NCBI GenBank assembly: GCA_949775045.1
Contig: OX459103.1
Span: forward strand, 2,810,501 to 2,874,500
Origin: Metridium senile
Lineage: Eukaryota; Cnidaria; Anthozoa; Actiniaria; Metridiidae
Direction of reading: 5' to 3'
DNA: 64,000 nucleotides
Part shown: positions 1-9,277 of the stretch, piece after piece
Layout: every line of letters begins with the position of its first letter
Numbering within the stretch: the first letter of the stretch is position 1
Position numbers and translations under genes: made by a program
Notes under the pieces: generated by a model
What the model was told of the DNA's origin: nothing
What the model saw: only the letters and a program-made list of their open reading frames with translations
Databases searched by the model: none

Positions 1-280
1 AAAATGACTCTTACAGGTTCAATAAAATGTATACTAACTAAACTGAAATACAAACTCACCGAAATGTTTCTGAGATGTTAATTGCTAAAGCAAGTTAACT
101 AGGTAAAAATATCTGAGATGGCCTGTAAATAACCTCAATACCTCTTTACTTTTTTGTTGTTTGTTTATTTTCCGTTTTGACTTTGTTAGTATAATTTTGC
201 TATTAGTTACTTTTGTATTTGCTGTTTTAAATACATTTTTTTTAAATGGCCTGTAAAAAAAATGCCTCAATTTATATATA
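1..280 (+). repeat. Distal 5' flank of array copy 1 (paralogous flank repeat)
   Basis: This stretch matches the flanks upstream of copies 3, 4 and 5 (about 12430-12680, 18700-18955 and 25200-25455), sharing phrases such as the run around TTTCTGAGATGTTAATTGC and the TTTACTTTTTTGTTGTTTGT tract. It shows that the window opens inside the array rather than at its edge. No coding potential is visible; the minus-strand open frame here overlaps only AT-rich repeat. Confidence 0.7.
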
Positions 281-590
281 GAGGATATTACATAGGCGCG
301 CGGAGACACGGATTTTATCTTCGAGTGTTCAATTGATATCTCACAAGAGAGCGCAGCGAACGAAGATAAAATCCGTATCTCCAAGTGTCCATGTAATGTT
401 CTGTTTATTATATAAACTCATGACAAATGAAATAGCAAAAAGTTTATCAAGATATGCATAAAAAAATCTTAAAAAATAGATGGTAACGTGTTATTTCACA
501 TGTGAAATAACATGTTATTTTCACAATGTGAAGATATCACTTTTTCGCGCGGGAGATCACCTGATATTTCACCGAAGTTTATAAAATAAA
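281..590. mobile_element. ~310-bp foldback (MITE-like) insertion present only upstream of copy 1
   Basis: In the paralogous flanks of copies 3-5 the run TCAATTTATATA continues directly into ACGCTATATCTC; here about 310 bp are inserted at that point. The insert holds two palindromic cores: arms 302-323 and 361-382 (22 bp, one mismatch) and a shorter one around 489-515 (GTTATTTCACATGTGAAATAAC). No ORF is present, so it is a non-autonomous DNA element. The empty/filled comparison is direct; the superfamily is not assigned because the target duplication is blurred by TA-rich flanks. Confidence 0.65.
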
Positions 591-1598
591 GCGCTATATC
601 TCTCGAATAGTCATAGTGCTTTAGAATCTACTAATGTGTATATGGAGGACTTATCTGACTCCTGTAAACCAGCAGTTTACAATCATGAGTGTTGTTAATG
701 AATGCCTCAGAGGCCTGACTGTTGTACAGGAAGACAATCCCCTACTCTTTGCGAACATAGCACAACAGGATCTTTAACGTCCACCTTATATAGGATTAGA
801 GTGAAAGCAGACGGGACCTCTGGCTTTACTTCTTTATCCGAGAAGATAAAATAACATAAATGCCTTCTTACTTTTTTGTTGTTGTTTATTTTCCGTTTTG
901 GCTTTCAGGTTCGTATAGTTTTGCAGTTGTTTTATATATGTTCTTATATATACAGTTTGATTTTCAAAACGCTATTTATTCAGCTCCCGATCCATCTATT
1001 CAAAATGAGTGAATAAATCAGTAAACTTTTGTCAATCTTTCAGGTTAATTAATAGCAAGCATGTTCCGCAAGGCCGCAGTGCATCCGTGGTTGCCATGAT
1101 TATAACCAATGACGAGAATCGATATCATTCAGCAACGACATGCATGATGGACATTTTAATTTCGTATAAAACTTGTTTCGGTTTATATCCATTATTCGTC
1201 TATAGAATATAATTGAATACAATAGGCTTACATCAAGGTTAACACAAGGTTGCAATCCCAGTTACTCTATGAAGGACATCGCTGTTTCCTTGGAAATTTT
1301 TTTTTGTTAAACATCTACAACTTTAAATGAAAGAAAAAAGACTTAGGGAACTTCCAAAGTTGTAAACCTGCGTCATACAATTTTTTTGAGGGCACATTGA
1401 CAATTATTTTGGCATTCAGTCATCTTATTATTCTCAGTGGAATTCTAGGTTCCTATCCGCATTGTTTTTCAGCAGATCTACATACAGATTCTGGACAGAT
1501 CCACTTGTGCTAACAGAACTCTTTAAAAAAAGAATTCGCTGTATTTCTCTCAAAAGAGAGATACTTTATACTTTCAAGTGAACACATAAGCTGGTCCA
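591..1598 (+). promoter_or_regulatory. Proximal 5' flank / putative promoter and leader of copy 1
   Basis: The roughly 600 bp before the ATG are conserved in all copies although non-coding, which suggests promoter and 5' UTR. A TATA-like TATAAAA lies at 1165-1171, and a polypyrimidine tract ending in CAG (AG at 1471-1472), a good 3' splice-site match, lies 127 bp before the ATG. This leaves open an intron in the 5' UTR. An in-frame TAA just upstream of the ATG rules out an N-terminal extension in this copy. The transcription start is not known. Confidence 0.45.
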
Positions 1599-3161
1599 AT
1601 GTTCGAGCTCATATTCCGCCTTATTGCAATATTGGTTGAAAGTTCCACTGGAGTTTTGATATTCCGAAAAGCGAACAAACCAAAGGATCAAGTTGATGAA
1701 GAAAAGGAGCTAATTCAATTCTCAATCCAAGATAAGCTAAAAGACTTTACAAACTTTGACCCGAATGATGCTATTTTTCGTGAGTTTGATCCTCCGGTTA
1801 ATGAAGAAACAGATCCAAAGGCATGGAGAAAGAGCCTACCGCCGCTTAAACAATCGACAATCAAGTGCTTGAAGTTTGTTTTCGTGATTCAGACAATTTG
1901 TGGGACATTGATAGGACTATTTGCAATATTCCTCGTTTTCATCGACTTCAACACTTCAAATGTTTGTATCATTAAGCAGCTCAAGTACAGTCAACTTCCA
2001 AAAAACACTAGAGCAATAGAACGATTGGGCCACTCCCTGGAAGGATTTATCATTGAGTTTTACGATTTTTTTATTCTCTCTACCATTTTCTCGTGGTCAC
2101 AATTGAATCGCCTGAACGTTGTCCTTATAAATGTCGTTGTTGCTTTTCTAGATTTAACCTACGAGCTTGCTATGTCTATGTTTGGATTGTTTGACGAGCA
2201 ATGGGTAATTTTTTTTTTATATATACTGTTCACGTCTGCTACTGTAATCAATGGAGTGATCCTGGCAAAGTTCTACAAACCACGGCCTTATTACAAGTGG
2301 AAAAGCATCTTGAAACTGTCCTTCACATTTTCAGCTCAGTTTTTCTTGGGAGTGCCAGTCGCTGTTTTTATTTGTCACAGTTTCTGGCCATGGTACAATA
2401 AACAAGATGAATACAAAAAAGTCGTTTATGCTGCTCTCTTGCCTTTGATCACATTCTTACCCAAACTTGTTTGCCGTCTCTCTGCACAAAAGCTCAAAGT
2501 CATCCATCCAGGAAGCTCGCATGTATTTGTGAGTGCCGTTTATGGAACATTTGCCGTTGTTTATCGTGTATTACAAGCAGAATTGTCGTCCTTCACCTCA
2601 TTTGTTGTTCTTGGGATATCTCATGGTTTTATCGACTTAATCGAAAGACTGACTATCACCATGAGGGATTACATCTGGGAATATCTCTTCCGTACACTTA
2701 GTTGCAGTCGAAAACCCAAGTGCAAGTACCGATCTCCACGAAGCAGGCGTTTTGTAGCAGACATGAGTATTCAGATATTGCTTCAAGAAAGTTCAGGACT
2801 TGTATTCGGGCTTGGGTTTATCCACTTGTACCACTTTATGTATAGTGACACAAAACCTCCTTATACAGACTACGGAGTTATTTTGGGGTTTGCTATCCGT
2901 GTCGTTACCGGGTTAGCCATTGACCTATTTTTCAACACTATCTCGGTAGTGCTTCAAATTCGAGTCATGAACATCGCCATCATGAAAGTCTGGAAACACA
3001 AATGGCGTCATCATTGTATAGTGATGAGTATTGTCGTTATGGAAACGATATTTTTCTTTGCTGGACATATGTTTATTATTGTAAGACATAAGTACAACTA
3101 TAAGACACACTCGTTAGTTCGATATGCATGGAACTGTACTGCACCATTTGCAGAACTGTGA
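1599..3161 (+). CDS. Array copy 1: multi-pass membrane protein of unrecognised family (520 aa, intronless)
   Basis: This is an uninterrupted 521-codon frame. The ATG at 1599 is chosen because it is the first Met shared by all five copies and copy 1 has a stop codon just upstream. The product starts with a short hydrophobic segment (1-23), then an acidic hydrophilic region (24-85), then about 10-11 likely membrane spans near 92-116, 147-166, 171-197, 201-225, 237-262, 274-294, 307-325, 331-349, 391-415, 425-452 and 471-495. A strongly basic loop at 371-385 (RKPKCKYRSPRSRR) probably faces the cytoplasm. N-glycosylation sequons occur at N118 and N512. I recognise no transporter, channel or receptor signature and assign no function. 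The lack of introns could reflect an ancient retrocopy amplified as DNA. It differs from copy 2 at about 19 residues. Confidence 0.85.
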   Translation: MFELIFRLIAILVESSTGVLIFRKANKPKDQVDEEKELIQFSIQDKLKDFTNFDPNDAIFREFDPPVNEETDPKAWRKSLPPLKQSTIKCLKFVFVIQTICGTLIGLFAIFLVFIDFNTSNVCIIKQLKYSQLPKNTRAIERLGHSLEGFIIEFYDFFILSTIFSWSQLNRLNVVLINVVVAFLDLTYELAMSMFGLFDEQWVIFFLYILFTSATVINGVILAKFYKPRPYYKWKSILKLSFTFSAQFFLGVPVAVFICHSFWPWYNKQDEYKKVVYAALLPLITFLPKLVCRLSAQKLKVIHPGSSHVFVSAVYGTFAVVYRVLQAELSSFTSFVVLGISHGFIDLIERLTITMRDYIWEYLFRTLSCSRKPKCKYRSPRSRRFVADMSIQILLQESSGLVFGLGFIHLYHFMYSDTKPPYTDYGVILGFAIRVVTGLAIDLFFNTISVVLQIRVMNIAIMKVWKHKWRHHCIVMSIVVMETIFFFAGHMFIIVRHKYNYKTHSLVRYAWNCTAPFAEL

Positions 3162-3325
3162 AATACACAACACCTTATTTAATGTAGGTGTCCATATATG
3201 GCAACACATATATATCTCTACATAGGATGCACAGGAATCCCAACTTTCACGTGAAAACATTTCGATCGAGTGTAGTAATGGCCGAAAAAGAAAGTGGAGA
3301 AACAAAAACAATTTAGCTTGATAGA
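3162..3325 (+). other. 3' flank / putative 3' UTR of copy 1
   Basis: About 165 bp after the stop are conserved after every copy, including ACACCTTATTTAATGTAGG and TTTCACGTGAAAAC, and end in TTTAGCTTGATAGATGGAAAC where the 95-bp array starts. No AATAAA signal is conserved; copies 3 and 4 alone carry AAATAAATGC here. The polyadenylation site is therefore unknown. Confidence 0.5.
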
Positions 3326-3820
3326 TGGAAACTAGCGAGTAAATTAGTATAGATTGCGTCGGTGTTTGATATAAACGATAGGTAATAGAATGAAATCTGT
3401 AACACCGTAAAAAATAGAAATAGAAACTAGCGATTATAAACTAATAAACTAGAGTATAAACTAGTATAGATTGTGTCGGTGTTTGATATAAACGATAGGT
3501 AATAGAATGAAATTTATAACACCGTAAAAAATAGAAATAGAAACTAGCGAGTAAACTAGTATAGGCTGCGTCGGTGTTTGATATAAACGATAGGTAATAG
3601 AATGAAATTTGTAGCACAGTAAAAAATAGAAATAGAAACTAGCGAGTAAACTAGTATAGGCTGCGTCGGTGTTTGATATAAACGATAGGTAATAGAATGA
3701 AATTTGTAACACCGTAAAAAATAGAAATAGTAACTAGCGAGTATAAACTAGTATAGGGTGCATCGGTGTTTAATATAAACGATAGGTAATATAATGAAAT
3801 TTGTAACACCGTAAAAAATA
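3326..3820 (+). repeat. 95-bp tandem array 1 (about 5 monomers)
   Basis: Five tandem monomers of about 95 bp share the core GGTGTTTGATATAAACGATAGG and are linked by AAAATAGAAATAGAAACTAGC. The first monomer begins with TGGAAACTAGCGAG, the same 5' end seen in single dispersed elements later in the window. Monomers differ from each other by a few bases and small TA or AT indels. Confidence 0.9.
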
Positions 3821-4295
3821 TTAACTTAACTTTTCTAATAAGTAATACGCCGTATTGAACTTGAACTAAGCTAATTTTTCACCGCTTACGAACAGTTCAC
3901 GAAGATCCGTGATATTCAAATTTCCCGCTCGAAAAATGATCTATTGTTTAGGGTCTTTTGTTTTAACCCATCAAGTTTTAATCAATTTTGACTCAGTATA
4001 TAGAGTGTCTTTTGTTCTCGAAGTTTCTACCTCAAACTTTGATACGCGTTAATTAGTTAAGTTTTACGGTTTTACAAAATTCATTATATTACCTATAGCT
4101 TGATAGATGAATCGGACATTTCTCTCCTTATTCTTTGCGGATCTTTCTCTAGTTGGTCAAGAAAGAATGAGGACGTCTCTCGCGTCATTCCCAGCACATA
4201 TTTCTGTAGTTCAAACTTCATCTCGTATCTTGAAGTTCGTAGTTCTCACGTTAAATTTGGGACTGTTTTGGAGGTAAACTGAGTATATATATATA
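3821..4295 (+). repeat. Post-array tail segment shared with copy 5
   Basis: This segment is paralogous to about 30358-30893 after copy 5. The copy 5 version carries 58 extra bases after AACTAAGCT. It includes an inverted fragment of the 95-bp element (TTACGGTTTTACAAAATTC). The 60-codon open frame at 4100-4282 exists in both versions but is short and AT-biased, and I do not call it a gene. Confidence 0.6.
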
Positions 4296-4519
4296 GCTGG
4301 TTGCAATATTGTTGTCCACCTCAGATATATAAATATATATATAAATATATATCAAAAACATATTACAAATTATGGGATGGCTTAGCTAATATTTTTTTTC
4401 ATATAGCCCTGATCATAGTACATCAGAAAAAAATATTAGCTAAGCCATCCCATAATTTCTAATATGTTTTTCATATATATTTATATATATCTGAGGTGGA
4501 CAAAGTTATTGCAACCAGC
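4296..4519. mobile_element. MITE-A: 224-bp foldback element with TA target duplication
   Basis: The element has near-perfect inverted arms of about 100 bp beginning GCTGGTTGCAAT and ending ATTGCAACCAGC, with a short central loop around 4400-4428. TA flanks both ends. There is no ORF. Long inverted arms and a TA duplication fit a Tc1/mariner-type (IS630) non-autonomous element. A second, right-truncated copy lies at 30894. Confidence 0.85.
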
Positions 4520-4525
4520 TATATA

Positions 4526-4666
4526 GAGTACATACACTAAAAGTGTGCAATACTTTGTACTATTTACCACTAAATAGTGTTGATTAAACAATAGAGAACA
4601 AAAGAATTTTCATAATTTAGCAGTATTTAGTGGTATTTATATTGCACACTTTTAGTATTTGTACTC
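4526..4666. mobile_element. MITE-B copy 1 (141 bp, TA target)
   Basis: The inverted ends GAGTACATACACTAAAAGTG and CACTTTTAGTATTTGTACTC enclose a conserved centre (CCACTAAATAGTGTTGATTA). It sits in a TA microsatellite only 6 bp from MITE-A. Copies of the same family lie at 12726, 19000 and 25506. Confidence 0.85.
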
Positions 4667-5459
4667 TCTCTCTATATATATATATAGATTACGTAAACTG
4701 TTTACAAAGGTCTCCTAGGCACCACAGGAATCCCTAAAAAGCTACGCGTATATGCAAAAGCGAATTTTTTTAAGCAAAGCAACAAAAAAAAAGCCGGATT
4801 CCCTGTGGAAATTGGTCTGTTTTTAGTGGTTATAAGCACTTTCAGCTCCCCATCCATCTATTCATAATGGGTGAATAAATCAGTAACCTTTTGTCAATCT
4901 GTCAAGTTTATTAATCGAAAGGATGTTCCGCAAGACAGAGCATCCGTGGTTGCCATGATTATAACCAATGACGAAAATCGATATGACTCACCAACGACAT
5001 GCATGATGGACACTTTAATTTCGTACAAAACTTGTTTCGGTTTATATCCATTATTCGTCTATAGAATATAATTGAATACAATAGGCTTACATCAAGGTTA
5101 AAACAAGGTTGCAATTCCAGTTACTCTATGAAGGACATCCCTGTTTCCTTGGAAATATTTTTGGTAGCACATCTACAACTTTAAATGAAAGAAAAAAGAC
5201 TTAGGGAACTTTAAAAGTTGTAAACCTGCGTCATACAATTTTTTGAGGGCACATTGACAATTATTTTGGCATTCAGCCCTTGTATTATTTTCAGTGGAAT
5301 TTTAGGTTCCTATCCGCATTGTTTTTTTTTCAGCAGATCTACATACAGATTTTGGAGAGGTCCCCTTGTGCTAACAGAACTCTTTAAAAAAAGAATTCGC
5401 TGTATTTCTCTCAAAAGAGAGATACTTTATACTTTCAAGTGAACACAGAAGCTGGTCCA
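4667..5459 (+). promoter_or_regulatory. 5' flank / putative promoter of copy 2, starting with a truncated foldback arm
   Basis: The part from about 4685 to 4845 is the right arm only of the foldback element that is complete upstream of copy 3 (13751-14167). From about 4860 onward it matches the conserved proximal flank. The TATA-like box reads TACAAAA here (5024-5030), a one-base change from copies 1, 4 and 5. The splice-acceptor-like polypyrimidine-CAG is retained near 5333. An ORF extending upstream would need a GTG start and is not conserved. Confidence 0.45.
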
Positions 5460-7022
5460 ATGTTCGAGCTCATATTTCGCCTTATTGCAATATTGGTTGA
5501 AAGTTCCACTGGAGTTTTGATATTCCGAAAAGCGAACAAACCAAAGGATCAAGTTGATGAAGAAAAGGAGCTTATTAAAATTTCAATCCAAGATAAACTA
5601 AAAGACTTTACAAACTTTGACCCGAATGATGCTATTTTTCGTGAGTTTGATCCTCCGGTTAATGAAGAAACAAATCCAAAGGCATGGAGAAAGAACCTAC
5701 CGCCTCTGAAACAATCGATATTCAAGTGCTTGAAGTTTGTTTTCGTAATTCAGACGATTTGTGGGACATTGATAGGACTATTTGCAATATTCCTCGTTTT
5801 CATCGACTTCAACACTTCAAATGTTTGTATCATTAAGCAGCTCAAGTACAGTCAACTTCCAAAAAGTATTGGTGCAATAGAACGATTGGGCCACTCCCTG
5901 GAAGGGTTTATCATTGAGTTTTACGATTTTTTTATTCTCTCTACCATTTTCTCGTGGTCACAATTGAATCGCCTGAACGTTGTCCTTATAAATGTCGTTG
6001 TTGCTTTTCTAGATTTAACCTACGAGCTTGCTATGTCTATGTTTGGATTGTTTGACGAGCAATGGGTAATTTATTTTTTATATATACTGTTCACGTCTGC
6101 TACTGTAATCAATGGAGTGATCCTGGCAAAGTTCTACAAACCAAGGCCTTATTACAAGTGGAAAAGCATCTTGAAACTGTCCTTCACATTTTCAGCTCAG
6201 TTTTTCTTGGGAGTGCCAGTCGTTGTTTTTGTTTGTCACAGTTTCTGGCCATGGTACAATAAACAAGATGAATACAAAAAAGTCGTTTATGCTGCTCTCT
6301 TGCCTTTGATCACATTCTTACCCAAACTTGTTTGCCGTCTCTCTGCACAAAAACTCAAAGTCATCCATCCAGGAAGCTCGCATGTATTTGTGAGTGCCTG
6401 TTATGGAACATTGGGCGTTGTTTATCGTGTATTACAAGCAGAGTTGTCGTCCTTCACCTCATTTGTTGTTCTTGGGATATCTCATGGTTTTATCGACTTA
6501 ATCGAAAGAGTGACTATCACCATGAGGGATTACATCTGGGAATATCTCTACCGTATACTTTGTTGCAGTCGAAAACCCAAGTGCAAGTACCGATCTCCAC
6601 GAAGCAGGCGTTTTGTAGCTGACATGAGTATTCAGATATTGCTTCAAGAAAGTTCAGGACTTGTATTCGGGCTTGGGTTTATCCACTTGTACCACTTTAT
6701 GTATAGTGACACAAAACCTCCTTATACAGACTACGGAGTCATTTTGGGGTTCGCTATCCGTGTCGTTACCGGGTTAGCCATTGACCTATTTTTCAACACT
6801 ATCTCGGTAGTGCTTCAAATTCGAGTCATGAACATCGCCATTATGAAAGTCTGGAAACACAAATGGCGTCATCATTGTATAGTGATGAGTATTGTCGTTA
6901 TGGAAACGATATTTTTCTTTGCTGGACATATGTTTATTATTGTGAGACATAAGTACAACTATAAGACACACTCGTTAGTTCGATATGCATGGAACTGTAC
7001 TGCACCATTTGCAGAACTGTGA
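5460..7022 (+). CDS. Array copy 2: multi-pass membrane protein of unrecognised family (520 aa, intronless)
   Basis: This is a full-length intact paralogue of copy 1 with the same 520-residue length and membrane-segment layout. The ATG at 5460 aligns with the common start; codons further upstream lack an ATG. Differences from copy 1 cluster at residues 40-41, 87-88, 136-138 and 314-319 and include C314 and G319, unique to this copy. The basic loop (371-385) and C-terminal WNCTAPFAEL are kept. Reading frame and length are preserved although the surrounding DNA is heavily rearranged, which argues for past or present selection on the protein; a dN/dS test was not possible here. Function is unknown. 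Confidence 0.85.
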   Translation: MFELIFRLIAILVESSTGVLIFRKANKPKDQVDEEKELIKISIQDKLKDFTNFDPNDAIFREFDPPVNEETNPKAWRKNLPPLKQSIFKCLKFVFVIQTICGTLIGLFAIFLVFIDFNTSNVCIIKQLKYSQLPKSIGAIERLGHSLEGFIIEFYDFFILSTIFSWSQLNRLNVVLINVVVAFLDLTYELAMSMFGLFDEQWVIYFLYILFTSATVINGVILAKFYKPRPYYKWKSILKLSFTFSAQFFLGVPVVVFVCHSFWPWYNKQDEYKKVVYAALLPLITFLPKLVCRLSAQKLKVIHPGSSHVFVSACYGTLGVVYRVLQAELSSFTSFVVLGISHGFIDLIERVTITMRDYIWEYLYRILCCSRKPKCKYRSPRSRRFVADMSIQILLQESSGLVFGLGFIHLYHFMYSDTKPPYTDYGVILGFAIRVVTGLAIDLFFNTISVVLQIRVMNIAIMKVWKHKWRHHCIVMSIVVMETIFFFAGHMFIIVRHKYNYKTHSLVRYAWNCTAPFAEL

Positions 7023-7189
7023 AATACACAACACCTTATTTAATGTAGGTGTCCATATATGGCAACACATATATATCTCTATATAGGATGCACAAGAATC
7101 CCAACTTTCACGTGAAAACAGTTCGATCGAGTGTAGTAATGGCCAAAAAAGAAAGTGGAGAAACTAAAGCAATTTAGCTTGATAGATGG

Positions 7190-8122
7190 AAACAAGCGAG
7201 TAAACTAGTATAGGTACGGTTGCGTCTTTGTTTGATATAAACGATAGGAAATAGAATGAAATTTGTAACACCGTAAAAAATAGAAACTAGCGAGTAAACT
7301 TGTATAGGTGCATCGGTGTTTGATATAAACGATAGGTAATAGAATGAAATTTGTAACACCGTAAAAAATAGAAACTAGCGAGTAAACTAGTATAGGCTGC
7401 GTCGGTGTTTGATATAAACGATAGGTAATAGAATGAAATTTGTAACACCGTAAAAAATAGAAACTAGCGAGTAAACTAGTATAGGCTGCGTCGGTGTTTG
7501 ATATAAACGATAGGTGATAGAATGAAATTTGTAACACCGTAAAAAATAGAAATAGAAACTAGCGAGTAAACTAGTATAGGCTGCGTCGGTGTTTGAAATA
7601 AACGATAGGTAATAGAATGAAATTTGTAACACCGTAAAAAATAGAAATAGAAACTAGCGAGTATAAACTAGTATAGGGTGCATCGGTGTTTGATATAAAC
7701 GATAGGTAATAGAATGAAATTTGTAACAACGTAAAAAATAGAAATAGAAACTAGCGAGTATAAACTAGTATAGGGTGTATCGGTGTTTGATATAAACGAT
7801 AGGTAATAGAATGAAATTTGTAACACCGTAAAAAAATAGAAATAGAAACTAGCGAGTATAAACTAGTATAGGGTGCATCGGTGTTTGATATAAACGATAG
7901 GTAATAGAATGAAATTTGTAACACCGTAAAAAAATAGAAATAGAAACTAGCGAGTAAACTAGTATAGGCTGCGTCGGTGTTTGATATAAACGATAGGTAA
8001 TATAATGAAATTTGTAACACCGTAAAAAATAGAAATAGAAACTAGCGAGTAAACTAGTATAGATTGCGTCGGTGTTTGATATAAACGATAGGTAATATAA
8101 TGAAATTTGTAACACCGTAAAA
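7190..8122 (+). repeat. 95-bp tandem array 2 (about 10 monomers)
   Basis: This is the longest of the arrays, with about ten monomers. The first few lack one AGAAAT linker half and are about 87 bp; later ones are 95-97 bp, and some have AGTATAAACTAG in place of AGTAAACTAG. The array is cut by the insertion at 8123-9038 and continues at 9039. Minus-strand open frames across it (repeating LQISFYYLSF) are artefacts of a stop-poor repeat. Confidence 0.9.
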
Positions 8123-9038
8123 CATTACCAGAAATCGAAGACATGTGACGTCACCGCATGCTAAAGTTAGATTTGTGGCATTTAAAAATGGCCGCTCAGA
8201 ATTACTGATAAATGTATGGGCTCAGAAAGAAAATGTCTAATATATTTGCTAAATATCATTGTATTATCGATGCCGCCTCCTAACTTTTAACTCGAGTATA
8301 AGTTCTATTCATTTATGCAAGTTACGTTTGATTTAGTTTTCCCAATATGCAGCACAAAGGAATAATATTATCGAGAAATAATTGCTTTACTTTAGTCTGT
8401 ATTTCAGCGAAAAATGTGTAATTTACCTTGTGTTCAGCATCGTCTGCCATCAATAGTTTACATGGATCTATCCTTGCCGCCTTCTTAAAATGCTCCTGAG
8501 ATTACGGGCTTTTCAATGCTGTTTTAGAAGTCTTTCCAAGTAATACACCAATGACGCAGATTAACAGTAAAAAGTGATGATTTTTTAGTTTTAAAAATTT
8601 CCATTTTACACCAAAATATCATAAAAAATGACCGATAAATCCTGCAAAGAAGCTTGTTTCGATCGTCGAGTCGATTGCAATGTTTACAGCTTAGTAGCCT
8701 GGTGGTTTTACGTGTAATTCCGCTGTTTAAAGAATCCGAAGGCTTCTTAAGCGGGAAATTCAAAATTCAAAGTTCATAAGAATGGGCTTCCTGTGTCCTT
8801 TTAAAATTTTCTAAGTGACCTAATTCGTTCGAATTATTCTATGCCGAGCGTAAGCGGGCGCTTCAATTTTAAATATATCAACTGCACCAGAAGCGCTTGG
8901 TACTTCTAAACAAACTTATAATAGTTTGGTTTTGATAAATTGATTTATTTTGATAGAAATTCGAGGATAATTCTGGACTGCCAGTAGACCGCTGGTCATA
9001 ATATCGCGGACGTAAAATGTCTTAGATTTCTGGTAATG
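8123..9038. mobile_element. 916-bp DNA transposon (non-autonomous) inserted in array 2
   Basis: Terminal inverted repeats start CATTACCAGAAATC and end GATTTCTGGTAATG, with imperfect complementarity for about 15 bases more. Removing the element restores the satellite linker exactly (ACCGTAAAA plus AATAGAAA), so insertion into a 95-bp monomer is clear. Any target duplication is hidden by the A-run. The interior has no transposase; the 79-codon minus-strand frame at 8524-8763 is unrecognised. Confidence 0.75.
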
Positions 9039-9277
9039 AATAGAAATAGAAACTAGCGAGTATAAACAAGTATAGATTGCATCGGTGTTTGATATAAACG
9101 ATAGGTCATATAATGAAATTTGTAACATCGTAAAAAATGTTAACTTAACTTTACTAATAAGTGATAAGTTAAAAAGTTAAGTTTTACGGTGTTACAAATT
9201 TCATTATATTACCTATCAACTATTTAACTTATTTATAAGATTACAAATTAAACAAACGAGTATATATGTCTTCAATA
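9039..9277 (+). repeat. End of array 2 with palindromic terminus
   Basis: One last monomer is followed by AATGTTAACTTAACTTTACT, the same 3' continuation seen in the dispersed elements. The sequence then folds back (AGTTTTACGGTGTTACAAAT) as an inverted copy of the monomer end. The same palindromic terminus follows array 3 (17000-17085) and array 4 (23506-23592). Confidence 0.7.

Noticed and set aside
1009..1212. 67-codon frame upstream of copy 1 with a 66-codon counterpart at 4871-5071
   Set aside because: Similar in copies 1 and 2 but starts with GTG and is broken in copies 3-5. Better explained as conserved promoter or leader DNA.
3326..8122. CRISPR-like array
   Set aside because: The repeats are head-to-tail 95-bp monomers without unique spacers, in a eukaryotic context.
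3461..8144. Many minus-strand open frames of 60-110 codons across the 95-bp arrays (LQISFYYLSFISNTDA repeats)
   Set aside because: The 95-bp monomer happens to lack stops over long stretches on that strand. The same peptide appears in shifted frames in every array, with no start context or domain.
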